Under the pieces are notes generated by a model that had not been told where the DNA came from, searched no databases, and was given only the letters and a program-made list of their open reading frames with translations. Below, piece after piece: positions 6,767 to 7,411 of a stretch of 7,411 nt of DNA. Source of the DNA: an uncultured Allomuricauda sp. (GTDB lineage Bacteria; Bacteroidota; Bacteroidia; Flavobacteriales; Flavobacteriaceae); NCBI GenBank assembly GCA_937911965.1, contig CALDPL010000333.1:1-7411 (forward strand), written 5' to 3'. The translations under genes were made by a program, and so were the position numbers. Positions within the stretch are counted from its first letter, which is position 1. The number at the start of each line of letters is the position of its first letter.

Positions 6767-7411
6767 ATGCAACTTTACAAGGACCAAAACCTTAGGATAC
6801 ACAATTCGCTATCAGGCAAAAAGGAACTTTTTAAGCCCATAAACGAAGGGCATATCGGAATGTATGTCTGTGGTCCCACGGTATACAGCAATGTACATTT
6901 GGGCAATTGCCGAACTTTCATCTCCTTCGACATGATCTTTCGGTATTTCAAGCATTTGGGGTATAAGGTACGCTACGTCCGCAACATCACCGATGCAGGC
7001 CACTTGGAAAACGATGCCGATTCGGGGGAGGACAAGATCGCCAAAAAGGCAAAATTGGAACAGATAGAACCCATGGAAGTGGTGCAGCGCTATACCGTGG
7101 ACTTTCACAATACGCTGCAAAAATTCAATCTATTGCCCCCGAGCATTGAACCCACCGCCACGGGACATATCATAGAGCAGATCGAGATCATCAAGGTCAT
7201 CCTGGAAAAGGGTTCGGCGTCCGGTGGCAAGTCCTCCAGCTCCAGCTCGTCGTCTAGTTCGAGTTCGAGCAGTACCTCATCGAGTTCAAGTTCCAGCTCC
7301 AGCTCCAGTTCCAGCGGCACCGCTGCGGGCGTCAACCCGGGGGCGGTGGGGAGTGAAGTGAGCTGTGAGATCCAGCAAGTCCAGTACGGCAACAACGCGT
7401 TCCAGTACAAC
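6767..7411 (+). CDS. cysS: Cysteinyl-tRNA synthetase N-terminal part, joined in frame to foreign polyserine sequence; 3'-partial
   Basis: Residues 1-149 are clearly CysS, the cytosolic enzyme charging tRNA-Cys. They include [20 protein letters not shown] with zinc ligand Cys35 and the HLGN form of the HIGH nucleotide-binding motif (44-47) usual in Bacteroidota, then [32 protein letters not shown] and [17 protein letters not shown]. After LEKG at residue 149 (base 7213) the family continues with something like FAYE.NGSVYFDV; here it does not. Instead come SASGGK, 28 codons encoding 27 Ser and 1 Thr (residues 156-183), and 32 residues of unrelated sequence ([20 protein letters not shown] and on). 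No stop occurs up to the window end. The KMSKS loop, the remaining zinc ligands and the anticodon-binding domain of the roughly 490-residue enzyme are missing, so the product as written could not be a working synthetase. Either the gene is interrupted or the sequence is chimeric from about 7211-7231 on. It starts 14 bp after folE. Confidence 0.85.
   Translation, partial: MQLYKDQNLRIHNSLSGKKELFKPINEGHIGMYVCGPTVYSNVHLGNCRTFISFDMIFRYFKHLGYKVRYVRNITDAGHLENDADSGEDKIAKKAKLEQIEPMEVVQRYTVDFHNTLQKFNLLPPSIEPTATGHIIEQIEIIKVILEKGSASGGKSSSSSSSSSSSSSSTSSSSSSSSSSSSSGTAAGVNPGAVGSEVSCEIQQVQYGNNAFQYN
7214..7411 (+). other. Segment inconsistent with its surroundings: linker plus possible CBM2-like start
   Basis: From about 7214 the protein stops being CysS and becomes SASGGK, a Ser tract, then [20 protein letters not shown] followed by [12 protein letters not shown]. 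Polyserine linkers joining carbohydrate-binding and catalytic domains are known from secreted polysaccharidases of Saccharophagus, Cellvibrio and Teredinibacter. The final residues place Cys, then NNAF ending 12 residues later, which recalls the first strand of CBM2 domains (Cys..., then W-N-N-G-F with Phe at +12). The conserved Trp is absent, so this resemblance is weak. The last 96 bases hold 61 G or C by hand count, richer than the preceding cysS part. I infer DNA from another organism or locus; whether it was joined in nature or during assembly cannot be told from one sequence. Confidence 0.6.
7232..7315 (+). repeat. Polyserine-coding low-complexity tract
   Basis: There are 28 consecutive codons, all Ser except one Thr (7274-7276), using TCC, AGC, TCG, TCT, AGT and TCA in mixed order. 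The mix of both serine codon families means selection for a serine run at the protein level, not simple slippage of one triplet. Read on the other strand it would give a Leu/Glu repeat, which is the antisense shadow. Confidence 0.85.

Noticed and set aside
7232..7315. Short tandem repeat as a CRISPR or regulatory repeat
   Set aside because: There are no spacers or fixed repeat unit; the variation is synonymous serine codon choice.
7105..7410. Minus-strand frame with Leu-Glu repeats
   Set aside because: The repeat is the reverse complement of the serine-codon tract, and the rest is antisense to clear CysS sequence.

Overview
The window looks like chromosomal DNA from a marine Bacteroidota of the family Flavobacteriaceae (Muricauda/Robiginitalea-like is a guess; genus cannot be fixed by eye). 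The reasons are two exported proteins with type B type-IX-secretion C-terminal domains, a flavobacterial OmpP1/FadL-type porin, a FolE and CysS of Bacteroidota type, start codons without clear Shine-Dalgarno sequences, and promoter-like TAnnTTTG elements.

Layout. (1) 1-999 (+): the 3' part of a Trp/Gly/Tyr-rich then Ser/Arg-rich exported protein whose start lies outside the window. (2) 1030-2535 (+): an outer-membrane beta-barrel of the OmpP1/FadL superfamily, 30 bp downstream and probably co-transcribed. It ends at a strong intrinsic terminator (2557-2585). (3) 2584-4023 and 4136-5938 (-): two tandem paralogous secreted proteins with a shared Cys-containing N-terminal domain, Ig/PKD-like middle regions and a gliding-motility/T9SS type B C-terminal domain. 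(4) 6072-6752 (+): folE, GTP cyclohydrolase I, divergent from the secreted-protein pair, with plausible promoters for both directions in the 133-bp gap. (5) 6767-7411 (+): the first 149 codons of cysS, after which homology to cysteinyl-tRNA synthetase stops abruptly. The same frame then runs into a polyserine linker and a short, GC-rich segment vaguely like the start of a family 2 carbohydrate-binding module.

How the genes fit together: the first four genes are all cell-envelope or secretion products (surface protein, porin, two T9SS cargos). folE and cysS are housekeeping genes (tetrahydrofolate/pterin synthesis and translation) that probably form a short operon. Nothing in 1-7210 is more exotic than an uncharacterised envelope locus. 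The one real anomaly is the right end, where a housekeeping enzyme is joined in frame to a polyserine linker of the kind known from secreted polysaccharidases of Cellvibrionales-type gammaproteobacteria. An assembly or splicing chimera is the most economical explanation, and a real gene fusion would be surprising. I found no RNA genes, CRISPR arrays, insertion sequences or phage genes.
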